Shown: positions 26,853-35,306 of the stretch, piece by piece
Numbering within the stretch: position 1 is the first letter of the stretch
How the letters are laid out: every line of letters begins with the position of its first letter
Assembly (NCBI RefSeq): GCF_023634065.1
Contig: NZ_JALKCV010000010.1
Location: 62,001 to 126,000, forward strand
Source of the DNA: Microbulbifer litoralis
GTDB lineage: Bacteria > Pseudomonadota > Gammaproteobacteria > Pseudomonadales > Cellvibrionaceae
Length of the DNA stretch: 64,000 nucleotides
Reading direction: 5' to 3'
Notes under the pieces: generated by a model
Told to the model about the DNA's origin: nothing
The model's database searches: none
What the model saw: only the letters and a program-made list of their open reading frames with translations
Program-made: the position numbers and the translations under genes

Positions 26853-27615
26853 ATTGGTGTTTTCTCCCTTTAGGGAGTTCTTGTCTGCCTGGAAGCTGGT
26901 TCAGTTAGAAGCGAATGTAAGGTATAAAAAAACGAACCTCGGTATTGTTTGGTATTTGTTAGCTTTTGTTTTCAAGGTTGCAGTTTTGGGGGGGGTGTAT
27001 ACTAAAGCCTTAGGTAAGCCACCAGCGGAGTATTTACCGTATTTAGTGTTGGGGGTTTCTCTTTGGGGGTTTGTTTCTGGATCGATCCAGTACGGTTGTG
27101 TGGCTCTGATAAATAATGAAAAGTTTATATATTTCGATAATGCAAGGCTGTTCTTTTTTGTGTTCAAAGGAGTGATGCGGGAATTCCTATTTGCTTCTTT
27201 GCTAATGTCTTGGTCGCTCTTCTTGACTTGTGTGTTGACAGATGTGGCAGTTGTATCGCTTCTGTTGTTTATGTTAGGTATGGCTTTGGTGTTTGTTGCT
27301 GTGTATTTGGTGGCATGTATTTTGGCGTTTATTTGTCTCGTGAGGGCTGATGTAACCCACTTTATATCGTCAATGATGAATGTTTTCTTCATTGCTACGC
27401 CAATAATTTGGGATTCTTCCGATGCGCCAGGACTCCAAAAGTTGATGGTATATAACCCCTTTTACTATCTGATCGAAGTGATGCGCTCACCGGTGTTGGG
27501 GCGTGAGTTACCGCCAACTTTGTATGTTTTTTTTATTGTTTTGATTCCGGTTTTACTACTGTTGTTGTGGGGTTGTAGTAAGCTCGTTCGAAAGGGATTT
27601 GCCTCATATGTTTGA
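26830..27615 (+). CDS. ABC-2 type polysaccharide export permease (KpsM/Wzm-like)
   Basis: A 261-residue integral membrane protein with about six hydrophobic segments has the ABC2_membrane architecture of capsule/O-antigen exporters. It contains the conserved amphipathic start (REFLSAWKLVQLEANVRYKKTNLGIVWYL) and the late NPFYYLIEVMRSPVLG motif that marks this family. It overlaps the pyruvyl transferase gene upstream and the ATPase gene downstream (8 bp), so the three are translationally coupled. It should pair with the following ATPase to move lipid-linked glycan across the inner membrane. Confidence 0.9.
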   Translation: MLSGPFLKLVFSPFREFLSAWKLVQLEANVRYKKTNLGIVWYLLAFVFKVAVLGGVYTKALGKPPAEYLPYLVLGVSLWGFVSGSIQYGCVALINNEKFIYFDNARLFFFVFKGVMREFLFASLLMSWSLFLTCVLTDVAVVSLLLFMLGMALVFVAVYLVACILAFICLVRADVTHFISSMMNVFFIATPIIWDSSDAPGLQKLMVYNPFYYLIEVMRSPVLGRELPPTLYVFFIVLIPVLLLLLWGCSKLVRKGFASYV

Positions 27616-28234
27616 AGGTGGGCTGATTTCTATGTCGCAGGCTTCCTATGGCTACGGAAAAGGTGCTCCGGTGCTCATTAATGTTGACTTGGATATACGA
27701 AAGGGCGATGTTGTTGTTATAAAGGGCGCTTCTGCATCAGGTAAGACAACTCTGGCAAAAGCAATAGCCGGTTTTTTGTCTCCTGATAGAGGGGTAGTCG
27801 ATAGATGCGGGCGGGTTAACCTTCTAGTAAACAAAGGGCTGGGGTTGAAGCCAAGTTTGTCTTTATATGACAATGCAATGATTCGTTATCTGAACTTTAA
27901 CTCTAGTCTGTCGACTTCTAGGCGTAAGGTGCGAAACATCCTGAGTTTTGCCAAGCTAGATGATCGATCACATGCTGCGCTTTCTTCTCTCCCATCGTTG
28001 CTGAAGTCCCGTTTCGCATTATGTTTATATTTGTTAAATAGTTACGGGCTGCTTGTTATTGATGAAAATATTGGCTTGAGTGACCCGGAATTTAGAGAAG
28101 AGGTCGACGATATTGTGAGATATTTAATGGAGCAGTCTGATGCCCTTGTTGCATTTTCTCGGAAACGAACTCCTTTTGATGCTTATTCTAATAGAGCCTT
28201 TACTATTGAGTCAGGACGGTTGATTGCTAGATAA
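27608..28234 (+). CDS. KpsT-like ABC transporter ATP-binding protein with degenerate motifs
   Basis: The 208-residue protein is the size of KpsT and sits after a KpsM-like gene. Walker A is intact (IKGASASGKTTLAK near residues 37-50) and Walker B plus catalytic Glu is present as LLVIDENIG. The signature region reads LSSLPSLLKSRFAL where KpsT has SSGMRSRLGF, so the glycine of the LSGGQ-like loop is missing. The switch-His region reads VAFSRKR instead of a SH-type motif. It also lacks the C-terminal glycan-binding domain of Wzt. It may be a low-activity or partner-dependent ATPase. ATG 27608 has AAAGGGA upstream; an alternative TTG at 27599 has none. Confidence 0.8.
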   Translation: MFEGGLISMSQASYGYGKGAPVLINVDLDIRKGDVVVIKGASASGKTTLAKAIAGFLSPDRGVVDRCGRVNLLVNKGLGLKPSLSLYDNAMIRYLNFNSSLSTSRRKVRNILSFAKLDDRSHAALSSLPSLLKSRFALCLYLLNSYGLLVIDENIGLSDPEFREEVDDIVRYLMEQSDALVAFSRKRTPFDAYSNRAFTIESGRLIAR

Positions 28235-28281
28235 AAAGGGTTTGGTTAGGGCTTGGGTAAAGTTTTTGATTGGTAATACTG

Positions 28282-30426
28282 ATGAAGTTTTTTTCTTTTG
28301 CGCAAAATTTTGAAGATGTCATGCTGTGGCGTGTGTTGAGCGATGTTGAGTCTGGTTTTTATATTGATGTCGGTGCTGCTTGGCCTCGTGAGCACTCAGT
28401 AACCAAGGCATTTTATGATCGTGGTTGGCAAGGAATAAATATTGAGCCAAACCCTGAATTTTTTTCCAAGCTTGAGGAGGAGAGAGAAAGAGATATTAAT
28501 TTAGCGTGTGCACTTTCCAGTGAAAAAGGTGTTGCCAACTTCAATATTATTAAGGGTACAGGTCTATCAACTCTTGATGCAAGCATCGCAGAGGATCACA
28601 AGAAAAATGGTTGGGGTATAGAGAAGCAGGAGGTTCCGGTTAGCACATTGCGTGACGTGTGGGAAGAGTATGTGCCTGCAGGCCGCATAGTGCACTTTCT
28701 TAAGATTGATGTTGAGGGTTTGGAGCGCGCTGTTCTCATGGGGAATGACTGGCGCAGCAACAGGCCTTGGATAATTTTGGTTGAGACCACGAAACCTCTA
28801 TCGGTAGAAGATAATAGCCACGAATGGGAGCCAATAGTTTTGGATGCTGGCTATGAATTGGTATATGAGGATGGGTTAAATCGGTTCTATCTTGAAAGAG
28901 ATAAGCTATATTTTCGAGAAAAGTTTAGGTTTCCGCCTAATACTTTTGATGATTTCGCTTTGGCTGAATATTCTGAAGCTTCATCGTGCTCTCAGGATTT
29001 GAGTACGGCTGATGGAAGGTTAGTTGATGAGCTTCGGACACAGTTACAGGCCTCTGATGAGTATGTTGATGATTTGCGGGCTCAATTACATGCTCGTGAA
29101 GAAAGCCTCAATTATATGCAGCATAAGCTGTTAACATCGGAGAAGGAATTGCAGTTGATTCACGCGGATTTATCTATATCTCGTTCGCACCTTTCCGAGT
29201 CTGAGGCACGTCTGTCTGAGGCTAATGATAAACTTTATCTGATGGAAAACAGTATTTCTTGGTTTTTGACAAAACCATTAAGAAAGCTAAATCCAAAAAC
29301 TATTTTTAGATACACTTTTCGGAATGCTCGGATATGGATTTCCGATTATCCCAGGTTAAAGGTTTATGTAAAAAAGTTGCTAGCGTTAGTGCCCGGTCTT
29401 TCTCGTTGCTCAGCTATCGCATCTTTTGACGTGAAATCTTCTTCTAAGCGTTTCGCATACTTGGAGTTTGAAGATGGCAATGTGGCTTTCTGTATGGGGC
29501 CACTTAAGGATCGGCGCGGTATAGGTCGTGTGTCGCAAGCATTGTTCGAAAATTTGTGTTATAAGGCAAGCCGAGAGTTTTACTCTAGCGAACACCACAA
29601 GGAAGTTGATGCTGATTGGGTACATTTTTACTCTTCAATTCATTGGTGTCCAGATGAATTGCCTGAGAATTCAGTTGTTATGATTCATGACGTTATTCCA
29701 TTGCTGTTTCCTGATATTTTTCCGGAGGTTTCGCGGGAATGGAATGGCCGTTTTAGGGCGATTGCTCAGAAGGCGGGTAAAATTATAACAATAAGTAAAT
29801 CAAGTGCGGCTGACATATCTCGATTGCTTGACATAAGTCTTGAAAAAATCGAGGTTGTCTATAATGGGGTGGTGGGGCTGCCAGTTCTTTCCGGCAAGAG
29901 CGATATTAAGTTGCCAGACCAAGAGTTTCTTGTTTTTTTTGGTTCTCACGATTTCCATAAGAATGTCGATATTATTTTTTCTTCATTTCGGGATCAACGT
30001 CTAGAAGGATTTCAGTTGTTGATGATTGGAGATAATGAGCGTTGTAGACATCGAGTTTTCGAATTGGGGCTTGAGGATAGGGTAAAGTTCTTGGGGCGTT
30101 TGTCGGATGAGGAAGCGGGCTATGTAATTAGTAAGGCACTTGTATTGCTTTTCCCCAGCCTTTACGAAGGTTTTGGGCTGCCTCCATTTGAGGCTGCACT
30201 TTTAGGTACTCCATCGATATGTAGTAGAAGGCCTGCAATGACAGAGTTGCTTGATGGGGCAGTATTGTTCGCTGATCCTTATTCCGAAGAGGAATGGATT
30301 GAGGCAATTCTTAAGATTAAATCAGATTCGAAATGTCGTGCAACCCTATCTGAGAAGGGTCGTACAATTGCCGAAAAGTATAGGTGGGAGTTGGCGACTG
30401 AAAAGTTACTTGAAAGCCTCTGCTAA
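28282..30426 (+). CDS. FkbM-type methyltransferase fused to a family 4 glycosyltransferase
   Basis: This 714-residue protein has two enzymatic halves. Residues about 1-215 are an FkbM methyltransferase: FAQNFEDVMLWRVL, FYIDVGAAWPREHSVTKAF, IEPNPEFFSKL and KIDVEGLERAVLMG. Residues about 235-310 are a heptad-rich, probably coiled-coil linker. Residues about 385-714 are a GT-B glycosyltransferase with SLYEGFGLPPFEAALLGTPSI as the donor-binding E-x7-E motif. The likely role is sugar transfer and O-methylation on one glycan during surface polysaccharide assembly. The ATG 28282 was preferred to the upstream TTG at 28270. It follows the ABC ATPase by 47 bp. Confidence 0.88.
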   Translation: MKFFSFAQNFEDVMLWRVLSDVESGFYIDVGAAWPREHSVTKAFYDRGWQGINIEPNPEFFSKLEEERERDINLACALSSEKGVANFNIIKGTGLSTLDASIAEDHKKNGWGIEKQEVPVSTLRDVWEEYVPAGRIVHFLKIDVEGLERAVLMGNDWRSNRPWIILVETTKPLSVEDNSHEWEPIVLDAGYELVYEDGLNRFYLERDKLYFREKFRFPPNTFDDFALAEYSEASSCSQDLSTADGRLVDELRTQLQASDEYVDDLRAQLHAREESLNYMQHKLLTSEKELQLIHADLSISRSHLSESEARLSEANDKLYLMENSISWFLTKPLRKLNPKTIFRYTFRNARIWISDYPRLKVYVKKLLALVPGLSRCSAIASFDVKSSSKRFAYLEFEDGNVAFCMGPLKDRRGIGRVSQALFENLCYKASREFYSSEHHKEVDADWVHFYSSIHWCPDELPENSVVMIHDVIPLLFPDIFPEVSREWNGRFRAIAQKAGKIITISKSSAADISRLLDISLEKIEVVYNGVVGLPVLSGKSDIKLPDQEFLVFFGSHDFHKNVDIIFSSFRDQRLEGFQLLMIGDNERCRHRVFELGLEDRVKFLGRLSDEEAGYVISKALVLLFPSLYEGFGLPPFEAALLGTPSICSRRPAMTELLDGAVLFADPYSEEEWIEAILKIKSDSKCRATLSEKGRTIAEKYRWELATEKLLESLC

Positions 30427-30492
30427 AAATGGAACCTCTTTTCTAAGGCGAGAGCTTGTTCTCTGAATTGGTGAGAAAGAGCTCTGAGTCTG

Positions 30493-30512
30493 AGTGACTG
30501 TACTCAGTCACT
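30493..30512. repeat. Perfect 8-bp hairpin in the gap before the next glycosyltransferase
   Basis: AGTGACTG (30493-30500) and CAGTCACT (30505-30512) form a perfect stem with loop TACT. No T-run follows. The 228-bp AT-rich gap 30427-30654 shows no reading frame and otherwise nothing I can name; an internal promoter here is possible. Confidence 0.5.
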
Positions 30513-30654
30513 GCATGGGAATTTGCATGATTTGGAGACCTTTTAGGTTTTTTGTGAGTTTTAAACAATCTTTCATATATACTTAAGACTGGCTAATACT
30601 TTTTAAATTTGGAGTATAAGCAAAGTGGAAAGTGTGCTATTGATATAAGAGGTT

Positions 30655-31794
30655 TTGAGGTTGGGTGTTAAAACTGAAATTGTGCACTGTTATAGGACGT
30701 TCCTTCCGGAGTCACAAGGTGGGCTGGAGCAAATAATTCTGGAAGTCGCCCAGAATACAGCTCATTCCAGTGTGGTTACACTGGCTGCTAGTAAAGCAGA
30801 TTATTCTGTTGGGAGAAGGGCTGTTCCGGTATCAGCATCAAAGCGTTGGTTCTCTGTGGCGTCTTGTTGTGTCGGTTTTGGAATTGTTGCCAACTTGTGG
30901 CGCCACAGCGCCAGTGTTTTTCATTTTCATTCTCCGTGGCCTTTTGGGGATCTTGCTTACCTCTTGGGGGGGCGATCGCGTCCCCTAGTGGTTACGTATC
31001 ATTCCGATGTTGTCAGGCAAAAATTACTAAATGTCTTGTATTACCCATTAATGAGCTGCTTTTTGGCCAGAGCTGACCGAATTGTGGCGACATCCCAGAA
31101 TTATGTGGCTAGTAGCCCCGTATTAGCCAAATATAGGGGCAAGGTTGAAGTAATTCCTCTAGGGATTTCCGAAGAAGAGTATCCAGAACCCTCTGGTGAC
31201 TTACTGGCTGCCACGGAGCGATACTATGGGCGAGATTTTATGCTATTTGTTGGTGTATTGCGCTATTACAAGGGGCTGGAGTACTTGATTCGAGCCGCTG
31301 TAGAACAACCCTACAGGGTGGTCATAGCGGGAAAAGGCCCGGAGCTTGGACGGCTCAAAGCTCTCGCAAACGATTTAGAGGCAAGTAATGTAGTTTTTGC
31401 TGGTTTTGTGAGTGATGAAGAAAAAGTAGCTCTAATGAATCTCTGTCGAGCAGTGGTTCTTCCCTCGCATTTACGGTCGGAGGCTTTTGGAGTCACCTTG
31501 ATCGAGGGATTGATGTATGGCAAACCATTGATTTCCTGCGAGATAGGTACCGGCACCAGTTATGTTAATCGTGATGGAGAGACTGGCCATGTAATCCCTC
31601 CTGCTAACCCTACAGCACTTCGTGAGGCTATGGGCGATTTTTGGAGAAATCCCCTAAAAGCCAAACGTGTAGGGTGGAAGGGGCGCCAGCGTTATGAAAA
31701 GTTGTTTACTGGAGAGCAGATGGCAGTAGCATACCAAAAGCTTTATCGCGATGTACTGAATAGCCGAGAGGATATGCAAACATGGCGAAAATAG
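30655..31794 (+). CDS. Family 4 glycosyltransferase
   Basis: The 379-residue GT-B enzyme begins VKTEIVHCYRTFLPESQGGLEQ, the acceptor-side loop of GT4 proteins, with the domain linker VIPLGISEEEYPEP and the donor-site SEAFGVTLIEGLMYGKPLI (E-x7-E). It is predicted to add a sugar from a nucleotide donor, possibly GDP-mannose given manC upstream, to the island's glycan. The start is TTG 30655 after AAGAGG; another TTG at 30661 is possible. It overlaps the next glycosyltransferase gene by 13 bp. Confidence 0.85.
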   Translation: MRLGVKTEIVHCYRTFLPESQGGLEQIILEVAQNTAHSSVVTLAASKADYSVGRRAVPVSASKRWFSVASCCVGFGIVANLWRHSASVFHFHSPWPFGDLAYLLGGRSRPLVVTYHSDVVRQKLLNVLYYPLMSCFLARADRIVATSQNYVASSPVLAKYRGKVEVIPLGISEEEYPEPSGDLLAATERYYGRDFMLFVGVLRYYKGLEYLIRAAVEQPYRVVIAGKGPELGRLKALANDLEASNVVFAGFVSDEEKVALMNLCRAVVLPSHLRSEAFGVTLIEGLMYGKPLISCEIGTGTSYVNRDGETGHVIPPANPTALREAMGDFWRNPLKAKRVGWKGRQRYEKLFTGEQMAVAYQKLYRDVLNSREDMQTWRK

Positions 31795-32864
31795 CTGTGG
31801 ATGCTCGTCCCCTGTCGACACCTACCACTGGAATTGGTCGCTATACCTATGCAATACTGAAATATTTAGTAAAAAGCAGACATGAATGGTACTTATATAG
31901 TCACCAACCTCTATTGGCTGACTTTCTCTCTTACCCTAATGTGACAGTTCGTTGTGGTAATGTCCGGCGGGCCAATATGGGGTCTTTGTTTGCCCAAACT
32001 GTTTTCCCTATTTGGGCATGGAGAGACGAAGTCGAACTTTTTTGGTCTCCGAGACATCACTTGCCACTTTGGCTTGGTCCAACCGTGTCTAGAATGGTTA
32101 CGATTCATGATTTGGTCTGGCAGAAGTTTCCGGAGACCATGTCTTATCTCGGTTTGCAACTTGAGCGAATCTTGATGCCGCCGACGCTGAAGAGGGCGGA
32201 CGCTGTAGTGACAGTTTCAGGCAGCACCGCGAGGGAGTTGGAGCAATCTTTTCCCGGTTGCGCTAAAAAGGTGCATACTATTTATGAGGCTCCTTTCCTA
32301 AAGATATCTGATGAGCCTGGCCCTGTGGGTGATTATTTCCTTTTTGTGGGTACTATCGAACCACGTAAAAACCTATATCGTCTTCTGCATGCTTATGCTC
32401 TCTATCAGGCTCAGACAGCGAAATCGCTACCGCTAAAAATTTGCGGCGGCAAGGGGTGGGGAATATCGAAACTAGAGAATAAAATCAGGGAGTTGGATAT
32501 AGAAGGTAGAGTGGAGATTCTCGGTTATGTCGCCGATGACCAATTGCCGAGGTTATACAGAGAGGCGAGAGCGTTATTGATTCCTTCCCTGTATGAGGGT
32601 TTCGGCTTGCCCATCGTTGAAGCGTACAGTCAGGGTACTCCCGTCCTTACAGCCAATGTAGGGGCTATGGCTGAAGTTGCCAGGGATGCGGCTCTGATAG
32701 TGGACCCGGAGAGTGAGAGTGAGATAGCTAAGGCGCTAATGATTTTTACGCAGGACCACAGTAAAGTCGTAGACTTGCAGCTGCGTGCCTTGCGAAGATC
32801 TGAAGAGTTTTCTTGGGGGAGAGCATCAGTGGAGACGCTGGCTGTAATGGAGTCTATTATTTAA
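31782..32864 (+). CDS. Family 4 glycosyltransferase (mannosyltransferase-like)
   Basis: The 360-residue GT-B enzyme opens with IAVDARPLSTPTTGIGRYTYAIL, the GIGRY loop typical of WbaZ/MtfB-like mannosyltransferases. It continues with TIHDLVWQKFPETM, FVGTIEPRKNLYRLLHAY (donor-domain start) and SLYEGFGLPIVEAYSQGTPVL (E-x7-E). The mannosyl assignment is inference from these loops and from manC in the same island. It overlaps the upstream glycosyltransferase gene by 13 bp. Downstream 256 bp are non-coding and lead into transposase remains. Confidence 0.85.
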   Translation: MAKIAVDARPLSTPTTGIGRYTYAILKYLVKSRHEWYLYSHQPLLADFLSYPNVTVRCGNVRRANMGSLFAQTVFPIWAWRDEVELFWSPRHHLPLWLGPTVSRMVTIHDLVWQKFPETMSYLGLQLERILMPPTLKRADAVVTVSGSTARELEQSFPGCAKKVHTIYEAPFLKISDEPGPVGDYFLFVGTIEPRKNLYRLLHAYALYQAQTAKSLPLKICGGKGWGISKLENKIRELDIEGRVEILGYVADDQLPRLYREARALLIPSLYEGFGLPIVEAYSQGTPVLTANVGAMAEVARDAALIVDPESESEIAKALMIFTQDHSKVVDLQLRALRRSEEFSWGRASVETLAVMESII

Positions 32865-33120
32865 GGAATTTATAAAAAATAAATCGGCGCTAAATGTCTG
32901 TCCATGTCCTCGTGCTTCTGGGTGGTAAACAAGAGAAATTTATAGAGATAATTTTCCCTACTTTAGCTATAGTAAAAGCCAAACAGTTGAAGTGCCTAAT
33001 AGAGAGGTGGTATATAATAGCTCGGATCTCAGAGCGAAGTGTAATTTCGATGCCCTGAGTTGAAGGGGTGAGATGGAGCAGCCTCTATAGCCCTTTAACC
33101 GCCACGTTGAACTTGCACAG

Positions 33121-33890
33121 ATGAGATATCATCATCTCACCGAGGAAGAACGGTACCAGATTCACCCTGAATAAAGCAGGGCACAACTAAATCGAGATTT
33201 AGAGTTGATCGGGCATGGCCCGGCAACGATAATCCGGGAGCTGTGACTCAATCGCGGGGGAGCAAGGTTAGCTCCTTAAGCAGGCCTACCGGCTGGCCTG
33301 TCAGTGCTGGCAACGCATGCCGGATCAGCGTCAGTGATTGGCTGACGATTGAAGAGAAGTTACGTGTTGACCGAGCCCGGAGTAGTTATCGGACAGCACC
33401 GAGCTTGCGAGCACCTAGGCGATCTATCTGTATGTCTAGGAGAACAAGCGTGCCGGTGGGATCTCCACACCCGCCTTCGCTGCTAGAAGAAGCGACGCAA
33501 GCGCTATGCCTCGGGACGCGACCGGCGTGACCGGACCTGAAGGCCAGTCAGCGAGCGCCCTGTTATGGTCGATGAGGGGATCAGAATCGGTGATCAGGAA
33601 GGTGATTTTGTTATCGAGCATGGCCATTCAGGGACTCTTGTGGCGTTCGTAGAGAGCGACGCACACAGATCTGTAAGGCCGAAGCTGCTGACACTGTTCG
33701 CCCGGCCATGGCTGACATGTTGCGCAAGGTCAGGCGCGTCAGCCACACCCTGACTCTGGATAACGGAAAGGAGTTTTCTCAACACGAGAAGCTTGTCGAA
33801 GAGCTGGGGGGCAAAGCTATTTTGCGAATCCATACGCGTCTTGGCAGCATGGGCTGAAGGGGCCGATAAGGCAGTACCCCGTAAGCGATT
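33121..33890 (+). pseudogene. Decayed IS30-family transposase
   Basis: Pieces of an IS30-type transposase are readable across several frames with internal stops. They are MRYHHLTEEERYQIH at 33121, ELIGHGPATI around 33205, IGDQEGDFVIEHGHSGTLVA (IS30 usually IGDWEGDxVIGxGHxGxLV) around 33583, HTLTLDNGKEF around 33748, and NPYASWQHGLKGPIRQY around 33825. The helix-turn-helix start and the DDE-domain blocks are in the right order but separated by frameshifts and stop codons, so no active enzyme can be made. I could not identify terminal inverted repeats with confidence. The preceding 32865-33120 holds nothing else I can name. Confidence 0.85.
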
Positions 33891-34013
33891 GATAGACCCC
33901 ACCTAAAAGCCAGAATCATTCCCTGATGCTCTCCTGATTTTCAATGATCAAGAGAAGAGAGGTAAGCTTCGAAGTTCTAAAAAATTTGGCCTGAAATGGT
34001 TGATAATTACGCT

Positions 34014-35150
34014 ATGAAAAAAATAATCTTGCATATCGGTCCGCATAAAACTGGATCGACATCACTTCAATCCGCGTTGCGATCTAATCGGGCAGAGCTT
34101 GAGGATGTTGGCGTCCTCTACCCTGTTACAGGTACTGGGAAATCTGATGCTCGGATTCATGGGCAGCATAATTTAGCTTGGGATGTTGGGGGGGATTATC
34201 GATTTAAATCAGATCTTGGCAGTTGGGATGAGCTTAGGGATGAAATACATAATTCGAATTGTGAGTATGTGTTTATTAGTAGTGAAGCATTCTCTTTGTT
34301 GAGTAAGGGACCGGTTAAGAGGGTAATAGAAGCACTTCAAGAATATGATTTGCGAATAGTCTATGTTGCGCGGTTTTATACCGATGTTATTCGCTCCGTT
34401 TATGCGATGTTGGCGATAAAGTGGAATACTAGGTCTGCATCATCTTTCTATAGGGCAAAAGTGTCCTCTGGTATTGACTCCATTAATAGAAGTGAAAGCG
34501 CAAAAAGATTGACAGAAAGCGAGCCAGCTATTGCTACTTTTTTGCATAGGCCTAAAGTGGAGCAGTGGATAAAAATGCTGGGTGCTGATGCAGTTAGCAT
34601 ACTCTTCTATGATGATCTGTTTCCAGGGTATTTTGAGAAACTTGCTTCTGTGGCTGGTCTTCCACGATCCTTGCCAATCATCGACATGCCAAGACTTAAT
34701 TCAGCACGATCTTTGGCGCATATCGGTATTGTGGCATCTATATGTCGTGCACTTGACGGTATCATGGAACGTGCAGAGTTCAACATTGAGTTGGCTCCTT
34801 ACGTCGCCAAATCTTTTGAGGAGTTTTCCTCATCGCTTCCTCAGCCAGAAGGTCTGCCTGATGATGTTCTTTCTAAGTTGGCTTCGTATGTTGAGGCAGA
34901 TATGGAGTGGCTGGAGCAATATGCGCGTGTGCCTGCTTCATGGAAATCCTTTGACGAGGGCGGAAAGTTTGTTGAGCCAGACATTCCTAGTTTAGAGGTT
35001 GGTCGTCTGCTGGCGGGCGATTTTATAAGTCGGAGGATTCGTATTCTCGCAGATATTGTCGAGAGAATGCCAGGTAAAGGGAAGTCTCGGAGTAAAATTG
35101 AGGAGCGGAAAAAGAGGTTAGAAGAAATACGGGATAGGCTGAAGATGTAG
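34014..35150 (+). CDS. Sulfotransferase-like protein
   Basis: The 378-residue protein starts MKKIILHIGPHKTGSTSLQ, the 5'-phosphosulfate-binding loop of bacterial sulfotransferases. A later YVARFYTDVIRSVYAM resembles their 3'-phosphate-binding R..S segment. The C-terminus is a Lys/Arg/Glu-rich helix. It would transfer sulfate from PAPS, most plausibly onto the island's polysaccharide. ATG 34014 places the P-loop at the usual distance from the N-terminus; the in-frame ATG at 33996 is possible. Its AT-rich composition matches the island, and transposase remains lie just upstream. The following 156 bp to batD are non-coding with no clear feature. Confidence 0.78.
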   Translation: MKKIILHIGPHKTGSTSLQSALRSNRAELEDVGVLYPVTGTGKSDARIHGQHNLAWDVGGDYRFKSDLGSWDELRDEIHNSNCEYVFISSEAFSLLSKGPVKRVIEALQEYDLRIVYVARFYTDVIRSVYAMLAIKWNTRSASSFYRAKVSSGIDSINRSESAKRLTESEPAIATFLHRPKVEQWIKMLGADAVSILFYDDLFPGYFEKLASVAGLPRSLPIIDMPRLNSARSLAHIGIVASICRALDGIMERAEFNIELAPYVAKSFEEFSSSLPQPEGLPDDVLSKLASYVEADMEWLEQYARVPASWKSFDEGGKFVEPDIPSLEVGRLLAGDFISRRIRILADIVERMPGKGKSRSKIEERKKRLEEIRDRLKM

Positions 35151-35306
35151 AAGAAGTGTGGCTGATTCACGTTAACGTTGACTAGCTGTCTGGAGGTGGT
35201 TGACCGTAGTGGTTCAGGTCCGATTTGACAATTGCCGGTTTTTTGCTGGATTTGCTTTGTTGTAGTTGTTGAATTAGTTCAATCCAAATCAAAAGATATG
35301 TAGTTG

